A DNA stretch of 23,976 nt from W2P13-069 sp963590525 (lineage in GTDB: Bacteria > Actinomycetota > Coriobacteriia > Coriobacteriales > QAMH01). Of this stretch, positions 15,737 to 22,363 are shown piece after piece. The stretch lies in NCBI GenBank assembly GCA_963590525.1, contig CAVAPV010000036.1, positions 1 through 23,976 of the forward strand, read 5' to 3'. The notes under the pieces were generated by a model that did no database searches, was not told the DNA's origin, and worked only from the letters and a program-made list of their open reading frames with translations. Position 1 is the stretch's first letter; the number at the start of each line of letters is the position of its first letter. Position numbers and translations under genes: made by a program.

Positions 15737-16496
15737 TGCGCACCCCCTCGTCCAGCGCGCGCCTCACTTGTCGGCAGCGCTCAAAAAACTCCTCGGTGTC
15801 GCGATAGGAGCGTTTGCCCATCTGCGGGTTGCTTATACAGGCGACAGGACGCCCGGGGCGCGGCGCCATGACCACGATGCGCTGCCCCAGATAAACCGCC
15901 TCCTCAATCGAGTGCGTGACGAGCACCTGCGTGTAGCCTTGACGCGCCCACAGCTCCAATAGCGCGTCCTGCAGATCCTCGCGCAGTAAGGCGTCCAAGG
16001 CAGACAGCGGCTCGTCCATGAGCAGGGTGTCGATATCCATGGCGATGGCACGCGCCAAGGCCAAGCGCTGCTGCATGCCACCAGAGAGTTGGTTGGGATA
16101 GCTCTTCTCAAAGCCAGACAGCCCCACGCGCTCAAGCGCGGCGAGCGTCTTGGCCTTGCGCGACGCAGCATCCACCCCGCGAATCTTGAGCCCCAACTCG
16201 GCATTGGCATAGACGTTTTTCCACGGCAGCAGGCCAAAGTCCTGCAAGATGAGGGCGGTGCCGCTGCGTGGACGGTTAAGCGCGGTACCGTCTTGGGTCA
16301 CGCTGCCAGATGTGGGGCATGCCAGACCAGCAGCCAGGCGCAACATCGTCGATTTGCCGCAGCCAGACGGGCCGATGATAGAGACAGCCTCGCCGCGTTC
16401 AACGCAAAGCGAGAGGCTGTCCAAGGCGCGCAAGCTGCCTTTTTGGCCGGCAGGCGCCGGGTAGTCGACGACAACGTCGTCAAACATGAGGGTCAT
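15729..16496 (-). CDS. ABC transporter ATP-binding protein, nitrate/sulfonate/taurine type
   Basis: A 255-aa cytoplasmic ATPase with Walker A GPSGCGKST (42-50), Q-loop LQDFGLLPWKNV, signature LSGGMQQR (137-144), Walker B with catalytic Glu in LLMDEPLSALD (158-168) and the switch His in VTHSIEEAVYLGQR. The sequence FGLLPWKNV and the tail with APRPGRPV are typical of SsuB/TauB proteins. ATG 16496 and the ATG three codons later (16487) are both possible starts; the ribosome site is weak. A 190-bp gap with a hairpin separates it from the binding-protein gene. Confidence 0.93.
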   Translation of the reverse strand: MTLMFDDVVVDYPAPAGQKGSLRALDSLSLCVERGEAVSIIGPSGCGKSTMLRLAAGLACPTSGSVTQDGTALNRPRSGTALILQDFGLLPWKNVYANAELGLKIRGVDAASRKAKTLAALERVGLSGFEKSYPNQLSGGMQQRLALARAIAMDIDTLLMDEPLSALDALLREDLQDALLELWARQGYTQVLVTHSIEEAVYLGQRIVVMAPRPGRPVACISNPQMGKRSYRDTEEFFERCRQVRRALDEGVRNA

Positions 16497-16611
16497 GGGG
16501 TTCCAATCTTCACGCGGATACGGGCATAGGGTGCCAGGTGTGAGACGCAGGGTGCAAGACGCGGCCCGAAAAGCATCGCCTGCAGCTGCGCCCGCTATGC
16601 AGCACGAAACG

Positions 16612-16641
16612 GGCGGGCGCCTTATGAGCGCTCCGCCCGCC
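16612..16641 (-). repeat. GC-rich hairpin between binding-protein and ATPase genes
   Basis: GGCGGGCG (16612-16619) and CGCCCGCC (16634-16641) form an 8-bp stem with a 14-nt loop. It lies just after the binding-protein gene and before the ATPase gene. Such structures often protect or partly terminate transcripts so that the binding protein is made in excess. Only a short TTT follows on the minus strand. Confidence 0.5.
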
Positions 16642-16686
16642 GTATGTGCGGGGATTTGACAGCTGCGAGCTGAGCCGGCAAGGTGC

Positions 16687-17712
16687 CTAGTTCTTGGAGA
16701 ACTGGCCGGTTGCAGCGTCGTAGGTCAAATCGACGGTGAGGTAGCCCTTCTTCTTCATCCAGCTCAAGACGTTGTCGATCTGCTCCTGAGTAGGAAGCTG
16801 GCAGGTGGGATACTCGCTGACCTTATAGGTCTTGGCAAGCTCGTCGGAGAGATTGGCGTTGGCTGCCAGCAGCTCGCGGTAGGAGTCGCCGTCGGCATTG
16901 ATCTTGCCTGCGGCGTCATCCCAAGCCGCCTTGAGGGCATCAAGCGTCTCTTGGCCGCCATCGGCCTCAAGCGCATCGGTGCGAGCGATCATGACGGACT
17001 GCGAGATGTTGTCGCCCGTGGTGTCATCGGCCACGACGGTAAAGCCGCTTGCCTCGCCAAGCGCCAGCAAGGATGCAGGCAGGGCTGCTGCAGCAACTTG
17101 GCCGGATGCCATCGCCTGGTAGCGCACGGGAAGCTTTTGAAGCTCGGAGGTCTTGATGTCGTCTTCGCTGACGCCGGCGTTGGTCATGAGCGTATCCATG
17201 ACGTACTCCAAGATGGTGTTGCTACCCACGCCGATCTCTTTTCCGGCCAGATCCTCCAAGGATTTGATGGAGCTGTCGGCGGTCATGATGCCAAAGCGGC
17301 CCTGCTGGGCGGTGGTGCCCAAGGTGACCCATTCGATCTGCACGTCGGTGCCGGATGCGTAGATGGAGGCGGTGACCATCGGATCGGTCATGGCATAGTC
17401 GACATCGCCAGCGGTGATGGCGGCGATGAGCTCGGTTGCAGACTGGAAGGTGGTGACGGTGGCATCAACGCCATGCTCGGCAAAAAGGCCCTCCTCTTGG
17501 GCGACCCACATGGGGAGGATGTCCTCGGTGGCAAGCGTGCCGATGACGACGGAGTTGGTGCTGGTCTGGCTGCTTGCGCTGCCAGTGCTTGTGCTATCAG
17601 AGCTGCTAGAGCTATCTGAGCTTGCGCCGCAGCCGGTCAGGGCAAAAGCTATCGCCGCCACTGCCGCAGTCGCAACGGCTGCCGCCGCGATCTTTTTGAG
17701 GGTCTTTATCAT
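16687..17712 (-). CDS. ABC transporter substrate-binding lipoprotein (SsuA/NMT1-like)
   Basis: A 341-aa lipoprotein with an N-terminal signal peptide (KTLKK, a hydrophobic Ala-rich core) and lipobox LTGC (Cys28). A Ser/Thr/Asp linker (29-53) is followed by a type-2 periplasmic-binding fold. The blocks LPMWVAQEEGLFAEHGVDATV and GDVDYAMTDPM resemble the NMT1/SsuA/TauA family, which binds sulfonates, taurine, nitrate or thiamine precursors. The ligand is not defined; no TPP riboswitch motif is seen upstream. ATG 17712 has AAGGAG 8 nt upstream. It is first in the importer operon. Confidence 0.9.
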   Translation of the reverse strand: MIKTLKKIAAAAVATAAVAAIAFALTGCGASSDSSSSSDSTSTGSASSQTSTNSVVIGTLATEDILPMWVAQEEGLFAEHGVDATVTTFQSATELIAAITAGDVDYAMTDPMVTASIYASGTDVQIEWVTLGTTAQQGRFGIMTADSSIKSLEDLAGKEIGVGSNTILEYVMDTLMTNAGVSEDDIKTSELQKLPVRYQAMASGQVAAAALPASLLALGEASGFTVVADDTTGDNISQSVMIARTDALEADGGQETLDALKAAWDDAAGKINADGDSYRELLAANANLSDELAKTYKVSEYPTCQLPTQEQIDNVLSWMKKKGYLTVDLTYDAATGQFSKN

Positions 17713-17738
17713 CCGCTTCTCCTTATAGGTGCTCTACG

Positions 17739-17775
17739 ATGCAGGCGGCTTAAAGACAGCGCAAAGCGCCTGCAT
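17739..17775. promoter_or_regulatory. Inverted repeat in the leader of the ABC importer operon
   Basis: ATGCAGGCG (17739-17747) and CGCCTGCAT (17767-17775) are a perfect 9-bp inverted repeat with a 19-base spacer. It lies 27 bases upstream of the binding-protein start. It could be an mRNA leader hairpin or two half-sites for a regulator. It does not resemble the TetR palindrome. Confidence 0.45.
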
Positions 17776-17888
17776 GATCAAACGTATGAGCTACATGCTA
17801 AAAGGCGGGCGGGGCGTCCATCAATCGACAATCGCCTGGCCACTGTCGAGTTTGGAGAAGCGCGAAGCGTTGCGGCTGCAGTCTGCGT

Positions 17889-18092
17889 CTAAAGGCCGCG
17901 AAAGAACTCCGCGTAACCGATGCCAAAACCGCACACGATGCGGTCAAGGGTGTCGAACCCAAAGTTGCGGTTACCCTTCTCTATATCTGCCAGGTAACTG
18001 CGGTTGATGCCGGTCATGAGGGCAAACTTCTCCTGCGTGAGGCCATGTTCGCCGCGAAGCTCTTTGATGCGCTCGCCAACTATGTTTCTCAT
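17889..18092 (-). CDS. Small XRE-family (Cro/CI) helix-turn-helix regulator
   Basis: A 67-aa protein made almost wholly of an XRE helix-turn-helix: RIKELRGEHGLTQEKFALMTGINRSYLADIEKGNRNFGFDTLDRIV. The frame is open to 18140, but ATG 18092 is preceded by GGAAAG and starts at the usual place for this family. ATG 18107 is an alternative. It faces away from the DUF4230 cassette across about 155 bp with two perfect inverted repeats, so it probably represses itself and the cassette. It is the size of phage and toxin-antitoxin Cro-like repressors. Confidence 0.85.
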   Translation of the reverse strand: MRNIVGERIKELRGEHGLTQEKFALMTGINRSYLADIEKGNRNFGFDTLDRIVCGFGIGYAEFFRGL

Positions 18093-18103
18093 TTCCGACT
18101 TTC

Positions 18104-18123
18104 CCATAGCGCAAAGGCTATGG
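18104..18123. promoter_or_regulatory. Candidate XRE operator 1
   Basis: CCATAGC (18104-18110) and GCTATGG (18117-18123) form a perfect inverted repeat with a 6-base spacer, at the 5' end of the XRE gene. Size and spacing fit a Cro-type dimer site. Confidence 0.45.
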
Positions 18124-18148
18124 CCCTGCATAAAATGCACTGTATGAA

Positions 18149-18166
18149 ATCAGAAACATTTCTGAT
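18149..18166. promoter_or_regulatory. Candidate XRE operator 2 in the divergent promoter
   Basis: ATCAGAAA (18149-18156) and TTTCTGAT (18159-18166) form a perfect 18-bp palindrome with a 2-base centre. It lies between the XRE gene and the plus-strand DUF4230 cassette. It is the best candidate for a shared operator. Its sequence differs from the repeat at 18104-18123, so the two need not bind the same protein. Confidence 0.5.
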
Positions 18167-18247
18167 GATTACCTAGCTGCGAGCTAAGGAAAAGCTGCAA
18201 GGGATTGGCTAGAGTTGCAAAGCAAGTACTCAAGAAGGGATACGAAA

Positions 18248-18883
18248 ATGACAAAGAATCTACCCGCTGGCGGACTAAGCAAAGCCAAGCTAATGCTCGC
18301 CGCAGCCTTAGCGATAGCCCTCATCGTGCTGTTGTTGGTAGGAAACGTCTACCAGTTCGTGACCAAGCAAACCCAGCAAGTTACTACCGACTCGCTTAGA
18401 GAGGAGATCGTGCCGGTAGCTAAGATGACCACGTACGAATACAACTTCACGCAGATCATGGCCATCGACGATACCGGCAACCCCTGGGAGCTCAAAAACC
18501 CCATCACCAGCAAACTCTACGTGGCAACCGTCGACGGCACCGCAAGCATCGGCGTCGACGCAGAGAAGATCGAGTGCGACTCGAGCATGGGCGTTAACGG
18601 CACGCTCAAGTCTGTATCTGTCACACTCCCCCACTCCGAGATTCTCAGCATCGACATCGATCAATCCACGTTGCATCCCTATGCAGACGAGGGAACCTTC
18701 AACAAGGCCAGCAAAGACGACCTAAACGAGCTCTACGTCAAGGCGCGCCAAGACCAAACCGACAAGGTTGGCAGCAGCGGCATGCTCGATAAGTCCGACG
18801 AGCGCGTTAAAGAGCTGATTTCCAATCAGATTCAATCGCTTTATGGCGACGACGTCGAAGTAAACGTGCAGTTTGCAGAATAG
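18248..18883 (+). CDS. DUF4230-type membrane-anchored protein
   Basis: A 211-aa protein with one N-terminal membrane helix (about 15-37, LMLAAALAIALIVLLLVGNV) and an exported domain. The domain pattern matches DUF4230 from memory: TTYEYNFTQIMAI, LYVATVDGTASIGVDAEKI, SVSVTLPHSEILSIDIDQSTLHPY, then a helical tail SDERVKELISNQIQSLYGDDVEVNVQF. The family is widespread and its function is unknown. ATG 18248 with AAGGGA 8 nt upstream is preferred to the in-frame ATG at 18215. It is first in a plus-strand cassette with a 34-aa membrane peptide and a 408-aa helical protein, divergent from an XRE regulator. Confidence 0.85.
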   Translation: MTKNLPAGGLSKAKLMLAAALAIALIVLLLVGNVYQFVTKQTQQVTTDSLREEIVPVAKMTTYEYNFTQIMAIDDTGNPWELKNPITSKLYVATVDGTASIGVDAEKIECDSSMGVNGTLKSVSVTLPHSEILSIDIDQSTLHPYADEGTFNKASKDDLNELYVKARQDQTDKVGSSGMLDKSDERVKELISNQIQSLYGDDVEVNVQFAE

Positions 18884-18891
18884 AAGCTACC

Positions 18892-18996
18892 ATGACATCT
18901 AAAATCGGTTTACTCAAAGACTTCATCCTCACGCTTTGCACAGGCGGCATCTGGCTCATTTGGGTCTTGATCCGCTTTCTCAGAAGAAACAGCTAA
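18892..18996 (+). CDS. 34-aa membrane peptide
   Basis: ATG 18892 opens a 34-codon frame, 8 bp after the DUF4230 gene and 15 bp before the 408-aa gene. The product has a short polar start, one hydrophobic helix (FILTLCTGGIWLIWVLIRFL) and a basic end (RRN). The GGxWLIWxLIR pattern looks like a recurring membrane-tail motif in unrelated small Gram-positive proteins. The ribosome site is weak, so translation may be coupled. Function is unknown. Its neat fit between two genes supports it. Confidence 0.6.
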   Translation: MTSKIGLLKDFILTLCTGGIWLIWVLIRFLRRNS

Positions 18997-19011
18997 TTAG
19001 AGGAGTTGCCC

Positions 19012-20238
19012 GTGTCTGCCAACGGCTCTGAAAACCAAATCACGCCTGCCAACGAACAAGACGCTCTTGTCTTTGAGCATCTCTCTAACACAGACTTTCA
19101 CTTGGCGTTGCTTGATGAAGAGCCGGCGGACATGGGCCGCGCCGTCAAGTTGTCCATAGAGGCGCTTCCCGAGCTTGGCCTTGCGCTGTCTTCTCTGCCA
19201 GGGCCCGCGCAAAACTTATTAGGCGCTGTTGACACGCCCAAGCTGCTTGCCGTGACGGACAAGTACGGGAATCCGCTTGGCCCGTCGATCCTCCATGAAA
19301 CAGAGGGAGGGCTGATCGGGTCATACGGCACAGGGTACAGCGGGCTTAGACAGGCGCGGTTTCACGAGGTGAGTGGCGTCGATATAAATTCGATTACCTC
19401 GTTGCCCTACGACCCTACCTCGTTGTTTGTAGCAGCGGCGCTTGCGCAGATCAACCAAAAGCTCGATTCGATTCAATCCACAGTGGACGAGATACTCTGC
19501 TGGATGCAGCAGGAGAAGCGCACCAAGATGCACGGCAATCTCAAGATGCTGATGGATCTGCTTGGCGACTACAAACTCAACCACAGCAACCCCACCTGGA
19601 TGAACACGGCGCACAACAAAGTTTTCGATATCTTGCAAGAGGCCAAGCAAAACGTCGAGTTCTACCATGCTCAGACCACCAAGGCGCTTGAGAGGAAAAC
19701 ACCTCTCGAGATGCGCGTTATGGTCAACAAGCGACTTAACGACGTGCTCGACAATCTCAAGGACTACCAGACAACGCTCTACATGTACTCATTTGCGCTG
19801 TTTATGGACCCTGTGCTATCAAACAACTTTGACAGCGCTTACCTCCAGTTGGCACTGCATAAAATAGAAGAGTCTGCAGATCGCTACAAAATGTTGTACA
19901 CACGTTGCTATAACACCATCGGCTCGCACTCTTTAGACGCCGCTGACACCGTAGCAGTCGAGACGTTTGCATATGCTGCAAAGAAGCTGGGGGGCCTCAT
20001 CGAGAAAACGCCAGTGGGAGAGCGCACCCCCATCGATGAGGGACTTGCGCACCTTGGAGACGGTGCCGAAGCCTTTAACGACAATCAAAACGCAAAGCTT
20101 CTAGACAAGCTGCATGCCGCAAAGGCAATTGATGCGAGCGCCTTCGAGGAGAATCTCAAGACTATCGATCTTCTCCACAATCAGCCAACGCTCATGGCCT
20201 GCGACGCGCAAAACGTCTATCTGCTACCCGCTGCGTGA
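19012..20238 (+). CDS. 408-aa helical protein of unknown function
   Basis: No family is recognised with certainty. GTG 19012 is chosen because GAGGAG lies 6 bases upstream; the frame is open six bases further to a TTG. Residues 1-135 are mixed and Gly/Pro-containing, including GLIGSYGTGYSGL. A likely coiled-coil follows, AAALAQINQKLDSIQSTVDEILCWMQQE (about 143-170), then a long run of amphipathic helices to about residue 330 (for example NKRLNDVLDNLKDYQTTLYMYSFALFM), and a short polar C-terminus. There is no signal peptide and no clear transmembrane helix. It is last in the XRE-controlled cassette, after two membrane proteins, so it may act with them at the membrane. Codon use is less GC-biased than in the housekeeping genes, hinting at transfer. 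Confidence 0.8.
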   Translation: MSANGSENQITPANEQDALVFEHLSNTDFHLALLDEEPADMGRAVKLSIEALPELGLALSSLPGPAQNLLGAVDTPKLLAVTDKYGNPLGPSILHETEGGLIGSYGTGYSGLRQARFHEVSGVDINSITSLPYDPTSLFVAAALAQINQKLDSIQSTVDEILCWMQQEKRTKMHGNLKMLMDLLGDYKLNHSNPTWMNTAHNKVFDILQEAKQNVEFYHAQTTKALERKTPLEMRVMVNKRLNDVLDNLKDYQTTLYMYSFALFMDPVLSNNFDSAYLQLALHKIEESADRYKMLYTRCYNTIGSHSLDAADTVAVETFAYAAKKLGGLIEKTPVGERTPIDEGLAHLGDGAEAFNDNQNAKLLDKLHAAKAIDASAFEENLKTIDLLHNQPTLMACDAQNVYLLPAA

Positions 20239-20250
20239 CAGCCATTGTCT

Positions 20251-20270
20251 TGCCGGACATGAACGATTTG
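20251..20270 (+). repeat. Solitary copy of the mobile-element repeat
   Basis: CGGACATGAACGATTTG (20254-20270) is identical to the core of the terminal repeat of the element at 23120-23389. The upstream bases TGTCTTGC also resemble that element's end, TGACTTG. It lies 13 bp after the 408-aa gene. No clear partner copy is seen nearby. Confidence 0.5.
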
Positions 20271-20324
20271 CTAGCGCGACTTCCTAGGATTTGATGCGCG
20301 TTTCCAAATGTCAAGACTTATCCT

Positions 20325-20336
20325 GAACAAATGTTC
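20325..20336. promoter_or_regulatory. LexA-like box before the 39-aa peptide gene
   Basis: GAACAAATGTTC is a perfect 12-bp palindrome that fits the Gram-positive SOS core GAAC-N4-GTTC, including the preferred RNRY centre. The flanking bases are T and T rather than C and G. A TAAGAT -10-like hexamer follows at 20341-20346, so a bound repressor would sit across the promoter. The box is 72 bp before the start codon of the 39-aa frame. Confidence 0.5.
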
Positions 20337-20407
20337 TTAATAAGATAGAGACTGCCACGGCAGCCTGAGTCCAGGCGACGCCTTCCACTATGATGGGAGG
20401 TGAAACC

Positions 20408-20527
20408 ATGAACCTAGCAGCAGCAATCTTATATGTCATCGGGGGTGCTTTTAGCCTCGCGGCAGCGGTTGTTGGCTTTGCTCAGGCCTGCCTTAGAGGT
20501 GATGGTCGCAAAAAGAAGCGGCGCTAG
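20408..20527 (+). CDS. 39-aa hydrophobic peptide with basic tail, toxin-like
   Basis: ATG 20408 has a very strong ribosome site (GGGAGGTG, 6-base gap). The product starts MNLAAAILYVIGGAFSLAAA, forms a single membrane helix, and ends in RGDGRKKKRR. Size and layout are like SOS-induced or type I toxins such as TisB, but no homologue is claimed. A LexA-like box and -10-like element lie upstream. The stop codon lies within a perfect hairpin (20520-20541). Alternatives are a small membrane regulator or a chance frame; the strong RBS argues against chance. Confidence 0.6.
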   Translation: MNLAAAILYVIGGAFSLAAAVVGFAQACLRGDGRKKKRR

Positions 20528-20541
20528 AGTAATCTAGCGCC
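20510..20541 (-). terminator. Terminator for leftward transcription, overlapping the 39-aa gene end
   Basis: GGCGCTAGA (20520-20528) and TCTAGCGCC (20533-20541) form a perfect 9-bp stem with a GTAA loop. On the minus strand, TTCTTTTT follows (20517-20510), so it should stop transcripts coming from hcp or an antisense promoter. On the plus strand no T-run follows. The T-run is also the Lys-rich C-terminal coding region of the peptide. Confidence 0.6.
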
Positions 20542-20648
20542 ATTCTACAAAAACGGCGTCGCCTGGTAGCAGCTCAGGCTGTCGTTGGCACCATTGTAGC
20601 ATCTCAAATGGATGGTCGTAACGGCCAGATTGGCCAAACCAACGTTAT

Positions 20649-20678
20649 GTGGCCCCGCTAGCGCACTAGCAGGGCCAC
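20649..20678 (-). terminator. Long hairpin just after hcp
   Basis: GTGGCCCCGCTAG (20649-20661) pairs with CTAGCAGGGCCAC (20666-20678) around a 4-base loop. On the minus strand this is a 13-bp stem with one G-U pair. It begins 17 bases after the hcp stop. Few T residues follow, so it may be a stabilising or Rho-type 3' end, with the T-rich hairpin at 20510-20541 as the final stop. Confidence 0.5.
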
Positions 20679-20694
20679 AACATGAGAGGCGTCT

Positions 20695-22263
20695 CTACGC
20701 GAAGATCTTTGCCAAATCGGCCTCGGGGGTGGAGGTAGGAGACACGCCGTAGTTCTTAACCAGCACGTCGAGCACACCGGGGCTGACAAACGCAGGCAGC
20801 GTCGGGCCCAGATAGATACCCTGGATACCCAGGTGAAGCAGCGTCAGCAAGATGCAGACGGCCTTTTGCTCGTACCAAGACAGCACCATAGTGAGCGGCA
20901 GGTCGTTCACGCCGCAATCGAACGCCTCGGCAAGCGCGAGCGCGATCTGGATTGCGCCATAGGCGTCGTTGCACTGGCCCACATCGAGCAAGCGCGGGAT
21001 GCCGCCGATCTCTCCCAGGTCAAGGTCGTTGAAGCGGTACTTGCCGCACGCCAGCGTCAAGATGACGGAGTCAGCCGGCGCCTGCTTGACGAGGTCGGTG
21101 TAGTACGAGCGCTCGCGGCGGGCACCGTCGCAGCCTGCGACCAGCATGAAGCGGCTGATGGCACCCGATTTCACAGCATCGATAACCGCAGGCGCAACAC
21201 CGAGCACAGCTTCACGACCAAAGCCGGTCGTCATGGTTTCGCCGCCGTTATGGCCGGTAAAGGCAGTGTCCTCGGCAAAGCCGCCAACCTCGATAGCCTT
21301 GGCGATAACCGGCTCGAAGTTCTTGTCGTCACCGATGTGCGCAGTGCCGGCAAACTCGACCGGACCGCAGGTGAACACGCGGTCTGCGTAGGCAGCGGTG
21401 GGCGGCATCAGGCAGTTCGTGGTAAACAAGAAGGCGCCCGGCAGCTCGGCAAACTCCTTACGCTGGTTTTGCCATGCGGTGCCCACATTACCCTTCAGGT
21501 GCGGGTACTTGCGAAGCTCGGGATAGGCGTGTGCGGGGAGCATTTCGCCATGCGTGTACACGTTCACACCGCGGCCCTCCGTCTGCTCCAAAAGCAGCTT
21601 CAAATCGTGCAGATCGTGACCGCTGATGACGATGAACGGACCAGCTTCCACCGTCATGCCAACAGTAGCTGGGGCGGGAGTCCCGTAGGTTTGGGTGTTT
21701 GCCTTGTCCAACAGCGCCATCACAGACAGGTTTACCTCGCCAACCTTGAGCGCGCAGGCCAGCAGCGCGTCGCCGTCGGCGTCAGAACCGATGGTGCGCA
21801 GCGCTTCGAGTGTGAACGCGTTTGCGGCGTCATCGGTATAACCGAGCGCGGCAGCATGATAGGCGTAGGCAGCCATGCCGCGCAGGCCAAACAAGATGAG
21901 GCTCTTGAGCGAGCGCACATCTTCTTGGGCGTTCCAAACCAGGTTCATATCGTAATCGGCAGGTATGGCCTCGCCGCAACCGGCGATTTTTTCATGGACC
22001 GCATCGATAAGAGCAGAAAGCTTTGCCTCGTCAAAGTTGACGTTGGTCACGCAGGCAAACATCGCCTCCATAACCAGGGACGCTGTAGCCTCATCGGCAG
22101 TCTTGCCCTCAAGGGCCTGTGCAAGCGCGACAAGCGCGCCGGTCAGTTTGTCTTGCAAGCCGGCCGCCTCGGCGGTCTTGCCGCATACGCCTGCGGCCCC
22201 CGTGCAGGCGGTGCAGCGGGCGGTTTGCTCGCACTGGAAGCAGAACATAGAAGTCTCGGACAT
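20695..22263 (-). CDS. hcp: Hybrid cluster protein (hydroxylamine / nitric oxide reductase)
   Basis: A 522-aa cytoplasmic Fe-S enzyme that detoxifies NO and hydroxylamine in anaerobes. The N-terminal cubane-cluster cysteines are Cys8, Cys11, Cys20 and Cys27 in MFCFQCEQTARCTACTGAAG plus VCGK; Cys17 is extra. Hybrid-cluster ligands are visible in GHDLHD, THGEMLPAHAYP, NCLMPP with VFTCGP, AGCDGARRERSYY, LACGKYRFN and LSWYEQKAV. Spacing fits the class without the long E. coli-type insertion. ATG 22263 has GAGAGGAG 9 nt upstream. It is divergent from a Crp/Fnr-type regulator with a 24-bp palindrome in the 100-bp gap, the usual layout of HcpR-controlled hcp. Confidence 0.96.
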   Translation of the reverse strand: MSETSMFCFQCEQTARCTACTGAAGVCGKTAEAAGLQDKLTGALVALAQALEGKTADEATASLVMEAMFACVTNVNFDEAKLSALIDAVHEKIAGCGEAIPADYDMNLVWNAQEDVRSLKSLILFGLRGMAAYAYHAAALGYTDDAANAFTLEALRTIGSDADGDALLACALKVGEVNLSVMALLDKANTQTYGTPAPATVGMTVEAGPFIVISGHDLHDLKLLLEQTEGRGVNVYTHGEMLPAHAYPELRKYPHLKGNVGTAWQNQRKEFAELPGAFLFTTNCLMPPTAAYADRVFTCGPVEFAGTAHIGDDKNFEPVIAKAIEVGGFAEDTAFTGHNGGETMTTGFGREAVLGVAPAVIDAVKSGAISRFMLVAGCDGARRERSYYTDLVKQAPADSVILTLACGKYRFNDLDLGEIGGIPRLLDVGQCNDAYGAIQIALALAEAFDCGVNDLPLTMVLSWYEQKAVCILLTLLHLGIQGIYLGPTLPAFVSPGVLDVLVKNYGVSPTSTPEADLAKIFA

Positions 22264-22324
22264 AGCATGACTCCTCTCTCGTGGTGTTTGACTCTGCCTG
22301 AAGATTACGCGGATTACGTGCTAT

Positions 22325-22348
22325 AAAATGTTCTCTAGAGAACATTTT
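22325..22348. promoter_or_regulatory. Perfect 24-bp palindrome, likely operator for the Crp/Fnr regulator
   Basis: The half AAAATGTTCTCT (22325-22336) is followed by its exact reverse complement (22337-22348), between hcp and the regulator gene. Its centre is at 22336.5. If the operator sits at -41.5 of hcp, the start point would be near 22295, and the minus-strand hexamer TAATCT (22307-22302) falls at the -10 position. Toward the regulator, TATAAA (22322-22327) abuts it, so autoregulation is likely. It is not the FNR consensus TTGAT-N4-ATCAA. Confidence 0.7.
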
Positions 22349-22363
22349 TTGGAAAGAGTGACA

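Noticed and set aside
17713..17888. TPP riboswitch controlling the NMT1-like binding protein
   Set aside because: No CTGAGA or other conserved thi-box sequence is present.
20833..22326. 497-codon plus-strand open frame opposite hcp
   Set aside because: It is the antisense shadow of hcp, whose cluster ligands and motifs are intact; the product has no family features.
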